8,850 nucleotides of DNA from Pseudomonadota bacterium (GTDB taxonomy: Bacteria > Pseudomonadota > Gammaproteobacteria > Steroidobacterales > Steroidobacteraceae). Shown in pieces: positions 1-8,820 of this stretch. The position numbers and the translations under genes are program-made. The stretch lies in NCBI GenBank assembly GCA_003242275.1, contig QGUX01000141.1, positions 1 through 8,850 of the forward strand, written 5' to 3'. How positions within the stretch are numbered: the stretch's first letter is position 1; every line of letters starts with the position of its first letter. The notes beneath the pieces were generated by a model. It ran no database searches and was not told the origin of the DNA. It saw nothing but the letters and a program-made list of their open reading frames with translations.

Positions 1-106
1 TGTAAGCCTTCTCGAAATCGGCCTGTGCGATGGCGAGAGCGGTCTGGGCACGACGGAAATCCGCTTCGAGTCCCGCCAGTACTTTCTTGCGATCTGAATC
101 GCTCAT
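1..106 (-). CDS. Small hypothetical protein, N-terminal part only (runs off the left edge)
   Basis: The first 35 codons of a minus-strand gene are visible and the rest lies beyond position 1. The ATG at 106-104 is well supported: a near-perfect Shine-Dalgarno, AAGGAGGT on the minus strand (118-111), sits four bases upstream. The peptide begins MSDSDRKKVLAGLEADFRR and continues through an Ala/Gln-rich stretch to FEKAY. It is hydrophilic, charged and probably helical, with no signal peptide or membrane segment in the visible part. I do not recognise the family and assign no function. The strong ribosome site suggests a well-translated small protein. No gene lies between it and hslR, which is on the same strand 155 bases upstream, so the two could share a transcript, though a hairpin lies between them. 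Confidence 0.7.
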   Translation of the reverse strand, partial: MSDSDRKKVLAGLEADFRRAQTALAIAQADFEKAY

Positions 107-233
107 CGCTACCTCCTTGCTGACGTGAGGAACATGGGGACGGGCCATCCCCCGTTCAAGGTCGCGACATGGGGTGGAATCACTGCCCGTGGCAGGCAGT
201 CTGGACCCCCGTCGCTGTACGGCAGATGAACGT

Positions 234-251
234 GGCCGGAAGAGGCCGGCC
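234..251 (-). terminator. GC hairpin just downstream of hslR, possible weak terminator
   Basis: A perfect 6-bp inverted repeat, GGCCGG (234-239) and CCGGCC (246-251), with a 6-base loop, begins 10 bases past the hslR stop when read on the minus strand. The position suits an hslR terminator. The following minus-strand bases (ACGTTCATCT) are not a real T-run, so it is at best a weak intrinsic terminator. In DNA this GC-rich such palindromes also arise by chance. Confidence 0.25.
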
Positions 252-261
252 GGTCCGCGGT

Positions 262-666
262 TCAGCCCTGCTGGCGCCGCCAGCGCTCCAGCTGCCGCCG
301 CTCCCGCTTGTCAGGGCGGTGGCCGGGTTCCGGGCGCATCAGTGCCGCGAGGCGGCGCTGCTCCCGGTACGCCTCGGACCGCCGCGCGCTGTCTTCGGTT
401 TCCTCGTAGCAGGCGCGGGCTTCGGGCGCGGGTCCCCGGCGCCCGGGCAGGGCCAGCACCCGCACGTCGATGGCGCGCTCGCCCAGGGTGACACTGACCA
501 CCTGTCCCACCCGCACGGCGTGCGCGGGCTTCACCCGCTCGCCGTCGAGCTTGACCTTGCCGCCGCCCACCGCCTGGGCGGCCAGCGACCGGGTCTTGAA
601 CAGGCGCACGTGCCAGAGCCACTTGTCGATGCGGTGGCGGTCGTCGCCGCCCGTGTCCGGTTCCAT
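262..666 (-). CDS. hslR: Heat shock protein 15, S4-domain ribosome-associated RNA-binding protein
   Basis: Hsp15 binds free 50S subunits carrying a blocked nascent chain and helps recycle stalled translation after heat shock; that role is known from the E. coli family. The product from the chosen ATG is 134 residues, almost exactly the length of E. coli Hsp15 (133). An S4 RNA-binding domain lies at about 12-75, with the hallmark RIDKWLWHVRLFKTRSLA at 12-29 followed by GGGKVKLDGERVKPAHAV. The C-terminal half is basic and carries the family pattern YEET, then RPEPGHRPDKRERRQLERW. An in-frame ATG at 705 would add 13 residues, but that extension has no family counterpart and neither start has a clear ribosome site, so I chose 666 on length and conservation. 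The gene is divergent from the thioredoxin gene. I could not find a convincing sigma-32 promoter. Family assignment is firm; the exact start is less so. Confidence 0.92.
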   Translation of the reverse strand: MEPDTGGDDRHRIDKWLWHVRLFKTRSLAAQAVGGGKVKLDGERVKPAHAVRVGQVVSVTLGERAIDVRVLALPGRRGPAPEARACYEETEDSARRSEAYREQRRLAALMRPEPGHRPDKRERRQLERWRRQQG

Positions 667-805
667 GGGTGCAAGAGTAAGGCGCGGCGCGGCAACATGC
701 CTCATGACGGGAGCGCATCTGCCAAGAGCGCGGGCTCATTGGTAATCGGCACCCTGCGCCCCGATTCTCGGCGGACGGGATTGCCCGCGCTGCCAGGAGT
801 GAACC

Positions 806-1144
806 ATGAGCGAGTCGAACGTGATCCACGCCGGACAGGACACCTTCCACGAGACGGTGCTGGCCTCGCCGGTGCCCGTGCTGGTCGATTTCTGGGCAGA
901 ATGGTGCGCGCCCTGCCGCGCCATCGCGCCGGTACTCCAGGACGTGGCCGCGGCGCGCGGCCAGTCGCTGCGCGTGGTGAAGGTGGACGTCGACGAGCAC
1001 CCGGATCTCGCCCGCCACTACGGCGTGCGCAGCATTCCCACGCTGCTGCTGTTCCAGGATGGCCAGTTGCGTGCCCAGCACGTGGGCGCGCTGCGCCGCG
1101 TGGAGCTGGACGCGCTGCTGGACCGCTGGCAGGTGACGGCATGA
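806..1144 (+). CDS. Thioredoxin with a CAPC active site
   Basis: This is a 112-residue single-domain thioredoxin, close to the usual 105-110, without a signal peptide, so cytoplasmic. It would reduce disulfides in target proteins using electrons from thioredoxin reductase. Landmarks in order are VLVDFWAEW (25-33), the redox motif WCAPC at 33-37, the DVDEHPDLA segment (61-69) and the cis-proline loop SIPT (76-79), then LLFQDGQ and a C-terminal helix. The active site has Ala where classical TrxA has Gly (WCGPC); this variant is common in thioredoxin-like proteins and keeps both cysteines. An AGGAG at 795-799, six bases before the ATG, fixes the start. The stop overlaps the pirin start by 4 bases (ATGA), so the two are probably co-translated. 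I leave the symbol empty because the main trxA of this organism may lie elsewhere. Confidence 0.93.
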   Translation: MSESNVIHAGQDTFHETVLASPVPVLVDFWAEWCAPCRAIAPVLQDVAAARGQSLRVVKVDVDEHPDLARHYGVRSIPTLLLFQDGQLRAQHVGALRRVELDALLDRWQVTA

Positions 1145-2016
1145 AGGAGATCCTCGGTGTGCATGCCGCGCCGCCGATGCACTGGGTGGGCGATGGTTTC
1201 CCGGTGAGATCGCTGTTCACCTACGACGGCCTCGGCCGCGAGCTCAGTCCCTTCCTGCTGCTCGACCACGCGGCGCCGATGCAGTTTCCGCCGGCATCGC
1301 GGCCGCGCGGCGTGGGCCAGCATCCGCACCGCGGTTTCGAGACCGTCACCATCGTCTACCAGGGCGAACTGGAACATCGCGACTCCACCGGCGCGGGCGG
1401 CCGCATCGGTCCCGGCGACGTGCAGTGGATGACGGCCGGCGGCGGCATCCTGCACGAGGAGTTCCACTCGCGCGAGTTCACCGCCACCGGCGGCACCGTG
1501 GAGATGGTCCAGCTCTGGGTCAACCTTCCGGCCCGGCACAAGATGACGCCGCCGCGCTACCAGTCGCTGCTCGCGGCCGACATCCCGGTGGTGGAGCTGC
1601 CGGAGGGTGCCGGCCGCGTGCGCGTGATCGCGGGTGAATTCCGCGGCCGCCGCGGACCGGCGCGCACGTTCACGCCCGTCGAGGTGCACGACCTCTCCAT
1701 CGCGCGCGGCCACGTGGTGGACCTCGTCGCCCAGGAAGGCCACACCCTGGCGCTGGTGGTGCTGCAGGGCACCGTGCAGGTCAACGACACCGCCATCGCG
1801 CGGGCCGGGGACCTGGTGCACCTGGCGCGCGCGGGCACGGGAGTGCGCATCGAGGCCAACGCGGATGCCACGGTGCTGTGGCTGTCGGGCGAGCCCATCC
1901 ACGAGCCCGTCGTCGGCTACGGTCCCTTCGTGATGAACACGCGCCAGCAGATCATCGAGGCCATCGAGGATTTCAACCGCGGCCGCTTCGGCGGCATCGC
2001 GGCCGGCGCCGGTTGA
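1141..2016 (+). CDS. Pirin family protein (bicupin, YhhW/pirin type)
   Basis: Pirins are two-domain cupins that bind one metal ion, usually iron, in the N-terminal barrel. Bacterial members such as E. coli YhhW can act as quercetin dioxygenases, and others have proposed redox-regulatory roles. The 291-residue product is a typical length. The metal ligands correspond to the human pirin set: HPHRGFETVT at 61-70 supplies H61 and H63, and GGILHEEFH at 101-109 supplies H105 and E107. The N-terminal cupin covers about 20-130 and the second cupin about 170-250. The tail EPVVGYGPFVMNTRQQI (255-271) is a family signature. The start is the ATG of the ATGA overlap with the thioredoxin stop; the frame stays open far upstream, but that part is the shadow of other genes. 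Substrate is unknown; a redox link to the thioredoxin is inference from gene order only. The gene ends 13 bases from the convergent exporter gene. Confidence 0.92.
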   Translation: MKEILGVHAAPPMHWVGDGFPVRSLFTYDGLGRELSPFLLLDHAAPMQFPPASRPRGVGQHPHRGFETVTIVYQGELEHRDSTGAGGRIGPGDVQWMTAGGGILHEEFHSREFTATGGTVEMVQLWVNLPARHKMTPPRYQSLLAADIPVVELPEGAGRVRVIAGEFRGRRGPARTFTPVEVHDLSIARGHVVDLVAQEGHTLALVVLQGTVQVNDTAIARAGDLVHLARAGTGVRIEANADATVLWLSGEPIHEPVVGYGPFVMNTRQQIIEAIEDFNRGRFGGIAAGAG

Positions 2017-2029
2017 GGCCCCGCGAAGG

Positions 2030-3439
2030 TCAGAAGTCCGCGGCGGGCGCGGTGGCCCGCACGCGCAGCCGCATCATGCTGATGACGGCCGCGACCAGCG
2101 CTGCGGCGGCGGCCAGGCGCAGCAGCGCGGGACCCGAGGCCAGTCCCGTCCAGTGGAAGGCGGTGGCCACCGCCACGGCGCCGGTGGTCTGGCCGAGCAG
2201 GCGCGCGGTGGCCAGCATGCCACCGGCCGCGCCGGAGCGCTCGCGCGGTGCCGCCGTGACGATGGTGCGGTTGTTGGGGGACTGGAAGAAGCCGAAGCCC
2301 GCGCCGCAAAGCGCCATGCGCCAGAGGATGTCGGCATTGCCCGGGCGCCCGTCCAGCATCGACAGCGCCACGAGCCCGGCCGCGAACACCACCAGGCCGA
2401 TGCCGCCGAGCAGGCCCGCGGGATGGCGGTCCGCGAGGCGTCCCGCCAGCGGCGCCGTCATGCCCACCGCCAGTGGCCACGCCGTCATCAACAGGCCGGT
2501 CTCGGCGACGCTGCGGTCCATGATGGCCTGCAGCAGGAAGGGCATGGTCACCAGCGCCAGCATCTGCGCGGCAAAGGAAGTGACCGAGGTGGCGATGGAC
2601 AGCGAGAAGATGGGACGCCGCAGCAGGTCCAGCGGCAGCAGGGGTGCCGGCCGGGTCCATTCGCGCCGCACCAGCAGCGTGCCGCTGACCAGCGCGACCG
2701 CGACGAGCAGCAGTCCCGCGGCCGGGCCCTCGCGCGCCAGCGACTCGATGCCGTAGATCAGGCTGGCCAACGCCACCGCGCTGAGCAGTGCCGAGACATA
2801 GTTGGGTCGGCCGCCGTGCCCGCTGGACCGGGGCAGGGCCCGGATGCCGATCGCGAGCGCCGCAAGGCCGAAGGGGATGTTGACCAGGAACAGCCAGGGC
2901 CACCCGGCGACGCTCAGCACCAGTGCCGCCACCGTGGGGCCCGCCGCCGCCGATACCGACAGCACCAGCGCGTTGTAGCCCATGCCCTTGCCCAGCAGCG
3001 ACTGCGGCCACGTGCTGCGCACCAGCGCCGCGTTCATGCTCAGCACCGCTGCCGCGCCGACGCCCTGGAACATGCGCGAGACCACCAGTGCGCCGAGGCT
3101 GCGCGAGGCGGCGCAGGCCGCCGAGCCCGCGATGAAGATGGCCACCCCCGGCAGGTAGACGCGGTGGTAGCCGATGCGGTCGCCCAGCGCCGCCAGCGGC
3201 AGCAGCAGCGCGGTGATGGCCAGCTGGTAGGCGTTGACGACCCAGATGGAGGTGGCGGCGGCGGCACTCATTTCCGCCGCAATCGTCGGCAGGGCCACAT
3301 TGACGATGGTGCTGTCGAGCACGGCCATCGAGATCGCCATCCAGATGGCCAGCGTGGACCAGTAGCGCCGCGGCGCGGGCAGGCCGTCCATCAGTGCGGG
3401 ATTCCCGCCTCCCGCGGCGCTTCTGCTGCCATGCCCCAT
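2030..3439 (-). CDS. MFS transporter, DHA2 (EmrB/QacA-like, 14-TM) drug:H+ antiporter type
   Basis: This is a 469-residue inner-membrane protein with about 14 hydrophobic segments. The pattern fits the DHA2 family of proton-coupled multidrug exporters. Key motifs are LDSTIVNVALPTI at 41-53 in TM1 (the DHA2 D1 motif with an acidic residue in the membrane), GDRIGYHRVY at 86-95 in the TM2-TM3 loop (motif A), RMFQGVGAA at 122-130 in TM4, and AAAGP...WLFLVNIPFG (164-191) around TM5, where motif C is only partly kept. Two extra central helices at about 216-230 and 240-257 separate the halves, and SPNNRTIV at 387-394 is typical of this family. Substrate cannot be read from sequence. The start at 3439 lies six bases after the slyX stop without a clear ribosome site; an in-frame ATG at 3391 is the alternative. 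It is probably cotranscribed with slyX, and no EmrA-like partner is seen. Confidence 0.9.
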   Translation of the reverse strand: MGHGSRSAAGGGNPALMDGLPAPRRYWSTLAIWMAISMAVLDSTIVNVALPTIAAEMSAAAATSIWVVNAYQLAITALLLPLAALGDRIGYHRVYLPGVAIFIAGSAACAASRSLGALVVSRMFQGVGAAAVLSMNAALVRSTWPQSLLGKGMGYNALVLSVSAAAGPTVAALVLSVAGWPWLFLVNIPFGLAALAIGIRALPRSSGHGGRPNYVSALLSAVALASLIYGIESLAREGPAAGLLLVAVALVSGTLLVRREWTRPAPLLPLDLLRRPIFSLSIATSVTSFAAQMLALVTMPFLLQAIMDRSVAETGLLMTAWPLAVGMTAPLAGRLADRHPAGLLGGIGLVVFAAGLVALSMLDGRPGNADILWRMALCGAGFGFFQSPNNRTIVTAAPRERSGAAGGMLATARLLGQTTGAVAVATAFHWTGLASGPALLRLAAAAALVAAVISMMRLRVRATAPAADF

Positions 3440-3445
3440 GCCCGA

Positions 3446-3649
3446 TCAGTAATGGGGTGGCTTCTCTTCTTCGGCACTGTACGCGGTCGGCGACACCAGC
3501 GTGGCCTCGAAACGGCCCGTGAGCGCCTTCAGCTGCGTCGCCAAGGCGTCGATCTCCCGGCGCTGCCGGAACAGCTCCTCGCTGAGTTGCGAATTCGCCT
3601 GCTCCAGGAAGGCAACCTTGACCTCGAGTTGTTCGATGCGTTCGTTCAT
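3446..3649 (-). CDS. slyX: SlyX family protein
   Basis: A 67-residue protein that matches the SlyX family in length and design. The N-terminal two-thirds (about 1-47) is one charged heptad-like helix, from MNERIEQLEVKVAFLEQ through EIDALATQLKALTGRF, predicted as a coiled coil. The protein ends in the conserved PPHY that closes E. coli SlyX. SlyX function is poorly known; in E. coli the gene is near slyD, which is not visible here. There is no signal or membrane segment. The ATG at 3649 has only a modest AGGGGA about 11 bases upstream. It precedes the MFS exporter by six bases on the same strand, so they probably form one transcript. The intergenic region of about 240 bases shared with the divergent kinase should hold its promoter, but I could not identify one with confidence. 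Confidence 0.88.
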   Translation of the reverse strand: MNERIEQLEVKVAFLEQANSQLSEELFRQRREIDALATQLKALTGRFEATLVSPTAYSAEEEKPPHY

Positions 3650-3878
3650 GGCGGCAACGTTCCCCTGGCTGCTTGAAGGGCATGGCGCGGGAAGGCGGCG
3701 CCGGATCCTGTCGGATGCGATGAGTCTGGCACTTTCCCGTCTCGATTGCTAACGGATTGACGGCGCAATGCCGGCTGATCGAGCGGCGATTGTCCGGTAC
3801 CTCTTGCGAAAAGGCAGTAATGTAACGCGTACCGGGCCCACGGCATTCCCCGCCGCGGGCTGCCGTGTGCGGGACACC

Positions 3879-3883
3879 AGGAG
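3879..3883 (+). promoter_or_regulatory. Ribosome binding site that decides the kinase start
   Basis: AGGAG at 3879-3883 is eight bases upstream of GTG 3892, an ideal spacing. The two earlier in-frame GTG codons fit it less well: 3865 lies before the site and 3883 overlaps it. This supports translation starting at 3892. Confidence 0.6.
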
Positions 3884-3891
3884 TGCCGGCG

Positions 3892-6036
<2,145 letters not shown>

Positions 6037-6068
6037 GCGCGGGGTCGCGTGCCCGCATGGACGCGTCC

Positions 6069-7424
6069 TCATTGCGCCGCCGGTGCGGGACGCACCACCC
6101 TGAGGCGCGGCAGGCTCTCCGGGTGCTCCCGCTGCAGGAAGCGCAGCAGCCCCTCGCGCACCTCGCATCGCAGGTCCCAGGCATGCCCTGAATTGCTGGC
6201 ACTCATCAGCGCGCGCACCATCACCGTGTGTTCGCGCACGTCGGTGACCTGCAGGATGTTCACGCGGCGGTCCCACAGCTTCGAGGACTCCAGCAGCCGC
6301 GTCAGCTCCGCGCGCAGCGCCTCCAGCGGCATGTTGTGGTCGACGAACAGCTCCACCGTGCACAGCAGTTCGGAGGTGGTGCGGGTCCAGTTCTGGAAGG
6401 GGCGCTCCAGGAACCAGGTCACGGGCAGGACCAGGCGACGCTGGTCCCAGATGTTCACCACCACGTAGGTGAGGGTGATCTCCTCGATGCGGCCCCATTC
6501 ACCCTCGACGATGACCACGTCATCGAGGCGGATGGGCTGGGTCAGCGCGATCTGGAAGCCCGCCAGCACCATGCCCACGCTGCGCTGTGCGGCGAAGCCG
6601 ATCACGATGCCGGCCACCCCGGCCGACGCCAGGATGGTGGCACCGACCTGCCGCACCTGCTCGAACACCATCAGCATCGCGGCGAACCCGAACAGCACGA
6701 TGACGGATATGGCCACCTTGCGCAGCACGGTGACCTGGGTGTGCACGGCGCGCGCCTCGCGGTTGTCCGGGACGTCGATGCGGTAGCGCTCGAGCAGCAG
6801 CCCGCAGGCGGCATCGACCAGCCGGTACAGCACCCATGCGATCGCCGCGATCAGCGCCATGCTGACGGCGTTGCGGAACAGCACCTGCAGGCGCTCCGGC
6901 ACCGCCAGCATCGTGCTGCCCATGATGATGGCCAGCAGCGGCAGCAGCATGCGCACGGCCGTGCCGACGATGGGCAGGAAGAAGTTGTCGCTGTGCGAGC
7001 GCGTGCGGCGGGACAGCTCGACCAGCCGGGCCTCCACGGCGCGGCCGATGCGCGACAGCAGCCACATCAGGGCGAGGATGACGCCGATCCCGCGCACGGC
7101 ATCCAGCGCGGGAAGGCCGTACTGCGCGAGGCCCGGGTGCCCGATATCGAGCACCAGGATGGTGAGGACGTAGTGCAGGCCGAGGATCCACAGGACCAGC
7201 GCGACCGGCCCGACCAGCGACAGGAGGGCGACGAACACGGCGTGCCGGAGCGGGCGCCCGCGCGGGGATCCGGCCGGCGGCGATGTCTTCTCTTCCTGCC
7301 GCACGCGCCGGCGCGCATACCAGCGCAGGGCGAAGTGCGCGGCGGCGATCATGGCGAGGACGAGCAGGCCTGCGCCGGCGGTACTGATGCGGATGCCCAG
7401 GAACAGCGGAACTTCGGTTTCCAT
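6069..7424 (-). CDS. MscS-family small-conductance mechanosensitive ion channel
   Basis: MscS channels open under membrane tension and release solutes during hypo-osmotic shock, protecting the cell from bursting. The product is 451 residues, longer than E. coli MscS (286), with about six or seven hydrophobic segments before the channel core. The pore-lining helix and start of the beta domain are clear: GATILASAGVAGIVIGFAAQ at 261-280, followed by RSVGMVLAGFQIALTQPIRLDD. Then come VEGEWGRIEEI (306-316), LPVTWFLERPFQNWT (333-347) and a soluble alpha/beta C-terminal domain to about 445. The Gly/Ala-rich face of the pore helix is kept. I chose ATG 7424 because GGAG (minus strand, 7437-7434) lies nine bases upstream; ATG 7439 would add five residues but has no ribosome site. 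The gene diverges from the DUF2383 gene across about 180 bases, where I see no clear promoter. Its ion preference cannot be read from sequence. Confidence 0.92.
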   Translation of the reverse strand: METEVPLFLGIRISTAGAGLLVLAMIAAAHFALRWYARRRVRQEEKTSPPAGSPRGRPLRHAVFVALLSLVGPVALVLWILGLHYVLTILVLDIGHPGLAQYGLPALDAVRGIGVILALMWLLSRIGRAVEARLVELSRRTRSHSDNFFLPIVGTAVRMLLPLLAIIMGSTMLAVPERLQVLFRNAVSMALIAAIAWVLYRLVDAACGLLLERYRIDVPDNREARAVHTQVTVLRKVAISVIVLFGFAAMLMVFEQVRQVGATILASAGVAGIVIGFAAQRSVGMVLAGFQIALTQPIRLDDVVIVEGEWGRIEEITLTYVVVNIWDQRRLVLPVTWFLERPFQNWTRTTSELLCTVELFVDHNMPLEALRAELTRLLESSKLWDRRVNILQVTDVREHTVMVRALMSASNSGHAWDLRCEVREGLLRFLQREHPESLPRLRVVRPAPAAQ

Positions 7425-7608
7425 TCGGGGCGGCTCCATTCAGCGGCAGACCCCGTGGAGGATAAACGCTCCCCGCGGTCGCGAAACGGACCCCGGGTGC
7501 GCATGTCGGCATGTTCCTACGCTTCGACGCGTGGCGGCACGTTCGTCGCGCCGCACGGGGAATTCCTATCCTTGTGGGCCCTTCAACGACCACAGTGCGA
7601 GGTCCTCC

Positions 7609-8082
7609 ATGGCGCAGTCCGCAGCGAACCAGGAAGTGGAGATCCTCAACCATCTGCTGACGCTCACGCTGGACAGCATCGCTGGCTACCGCGAAGCGGC
7701 GGCCGAAACGGGCAATCGCGCCCTGCAGCGCTGCTTCCTGCGCCGCGCCACCGACCGCCAGAACGTCGCCGACCGCCTCGCCGAGACCATTGAGGCGCTG
7801 GGTGGAACGCCGGTGGTGGACGGCAGCCGGCTCGGTGCCGCGCACCGGGTGTTCCTGAACCTGCGCGAGCTGCTGTCCGCGGGAGACTCGGTGGCCATGC
7901 ATGAAGTGGCGCGCGGCGAGAGCTTCCTGCGCAGCCGCTACGAGCGGGCGCTGAAGAGCGGCCTGCTGTCGGCCCGTGGCCACGACGCCGTGGAGGTCGC
8001 CTACGGATCGGTCTGGTCCGGGGTGCGCGCCGTGCAGGGCATGGGCGCGCCCGTGCCGCGCGTGCGGCCGCACGTGATGTAG
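7609..8082 (+). CDS. PA2169/DUF2383 family four-helix-bundle protein
   Basis: A 157-residue, largely helical soluble protein that fits the DUF2383 (PA2169-like) family of ferritin-like bundles, whose function is not established. Visible family features are an N-terminal helix with EILNHLLTLTLDSIAGYREA (11-30), a second helix with FLRRATDRQNVADRLAETI (43-61), the turn LGGTPVVDGSRLGAAHR (64-80), and a third helix with EVARGESFLRSRYERAL (99-115). I do not see a clean pair of ExxH motifs, so iron binding should not be assumed. The ATG at 7609 has GAGG at 7599-7602, six bases upstream; the frame is open further upstream but that part resembles no protein. It is followed after three bases by the debranching enzyme gene, implying one transcript. 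Relatives are often found among stress genes, which agrees with the neighbouring channel, but this is inference. Confidence 0.82.
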   Translation: MAQSAANQEVEILNHLLTLTLDSIAGYREAAAETGNRALQRCFLRRATDRQNVADRLAETIEALGGTPVVDGSRLGAAHRVFLNLRELLSAGDSVAMHEVARGESFLRSRYERALKSGLLSARGHDAVEVAYGSVWSGVRAVQGMGAPVPRVRPHVM

Positions 8083-8085
8083 GAC

Positions 8086-8754
8086 GTGGACGCGCGCGCG
8101 GATCGCAGGTTCGGCAGACGGCTGAAGGCTCGGCTGCGGCCGCGGGCGCGGCCGGCGGTGGTGCAGCAGCGCCCGGGGCCGCATGCCCGCTTCCTGGAGG
8201 AGGGCAGGCCCTCGCCGCTGGGCGCGACCTGGGACGGGCGCGGCGTCAACTTCGCGCTGTTCTCGGCGCATGCCACGCACGTGGAGCTGTGCCTGTTCGA
8301 TGCCCGCGGCGAGCGCGAGGTGGAGCGCATCGAGCTCGCGGAGCGCACTGACGAGGTGTGGCACGGCTACCTGCCCGGCGGCCGGCCCGGCATGCTGTAC
8401 GGCTACCGCGTCTATGGGCCCTATGAGCCGAGGCACGGCCTGCGCTTCAACCCGAACAAGCTGCTGCTCGATCCGTATGCGCGCAAGCTGGTCGGCAGGC
8501 TCGCCTGGGGACCGGAGATCTTCGGCTACGTGCTCGGGCACCGCCACCACGACCTGTCCTTCGACACCCGCGACAGCGCGCCCTTCGTGCCGCGGTGCGC
8601 GGTGGTGGAGTCGCCGGCGGGTGCGGAGCAGGCCTTCGCGCGGCCCGGCACGCCGTGGGACCGCACCATCCTCTACGAGATGCACGTGCGCGGCTACACG
8701 CGCCTGCACCCGGCGGTGCCGGCGCCGCCGCGCCGGGCCGCCGCGGCGCTGGCC
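8086..8754 (+). CDS. glgX: Glycogen debranching enzyme GlgX, N-terminal part; gene cut by the contig end
   Basis: GlgX removes alpha-1,6 branches from phosphorylase-trimmed glycogen; full enzymes are usually about 650-750 residues. About 223 genomic codons remain. After an Arg-rich leader (1-40), a CBM48/isoamylase N-terminal domain covers about 43-130: PLGATWDGRGVNFALFSAHA (44-63), GMLYGYRVYGPYEP (102-115) and FNPNKLLLDPYA (121-132). The GH13 barrel then begins with WDRTILYEMHVRGYTRLHP at 191-209, where the alignment breaks down. The catalytic Asp and Glu lie further on and are absent. The open frame continues to a TAG at 8794-8796, but those last codons are adapter sequence, so this is not a real short protein. 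Bases about 8725-8754 (PPRRAAAALA) align in register with the usual PLRGTFAGLA-like segment but with several G/C substitutions, suggesting poor base quality. The GTG start at 8086, three bases after the previous stop, is uncertain; GTG 8158 or 8161 are alternatives. Confidence 0.85.
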
Positions 8755-8820
8755 CTGCCTCTTATACCAACGTCCCAGCCCCGCAGCCCGTCCTAGAACA
8801 CGATTGCCGCCTTCGCCTTG
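8755..8820 (+). other. Illumina Nextera adapter read-through (non-genomic artefact)
   Basis: From memory, the Nextera read-through consists of a 34-base transposase end plus i7-side adapter starting CTGTCTCTTATACACATCT, an 8-base i7 index, and a 24-base P7 segment ending in TGCTTG. Positions 8755-8820 are exactly 66 bases and align to this without any gap. The first 34 bases (CTGCCTCTTATACC...) match at 24 positions. The index slot 8789-8796 reads CGTCCTAG, one base from the standard index N702, CGTACTAG. The last 24 (8797-8820) match at 17 positions, including intact TGCCG and a final CTTG. The substitutions look like low-quality base calls late in a read. The mosaic end alone could suggest a Tn5-like element, but the index and P7 segment in the right order and spacing exclude a natural transposon. 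Confidence 0.93.

Noticed and set aside
667..805. Sigma-32 promoter for hslR or sigma-70 promoter for the thioredoxin pair
   Set aside because: The best plus-strand candidate (TTGGTA 739-744, GATTCT 763-768, 18-base spacer) matches the consensus poorly, and no heat-shock promoter pattern with proper spacing was found on the minus strand.
169..1140. Open frame extending the pirin upstream by 324 codons, as if a fusion protein
   Set aside because: It lies antisense to hslR and out of frame over the thioredoxin, its translation is Pro/Arg/Ala-rich without family features, and the pirin begins naturally at 1141 in the ATGA overlap. Long spurious frames are expected at this GC content.
2153..3676. 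A 507-codon plus-strand frame antisense to the exporter and slyX
   Set aside because: Low-complexity Gln/Arg/His-rich translation opposite a clear 14-TM transporter; a shadow frame.
6039..6056. GCGGG/CCCGC hairpin between the convergent kinase and MscS genes as a bidirectional terminator
   Set aside because: The stem is only 5 bp with an 8-base loop and there is no T-run on either side; chance is likely in such GC-rich sequence.
6228..7793. A 521-codon plus-strand frame antisense to MscS and running into the DUF2383 gene
   Set aside because: Low-complexity His/Gln/Asp-rich translation opposite a clear channel gene; a shadow frame.
8755..8773. Tn5-like mosaic end as evidence of a natural transposon
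   Set aside because: It is followed at exact spacing by the Nextera index and P7 sequence and by poly-A, which only occur together in sequencing libraries.
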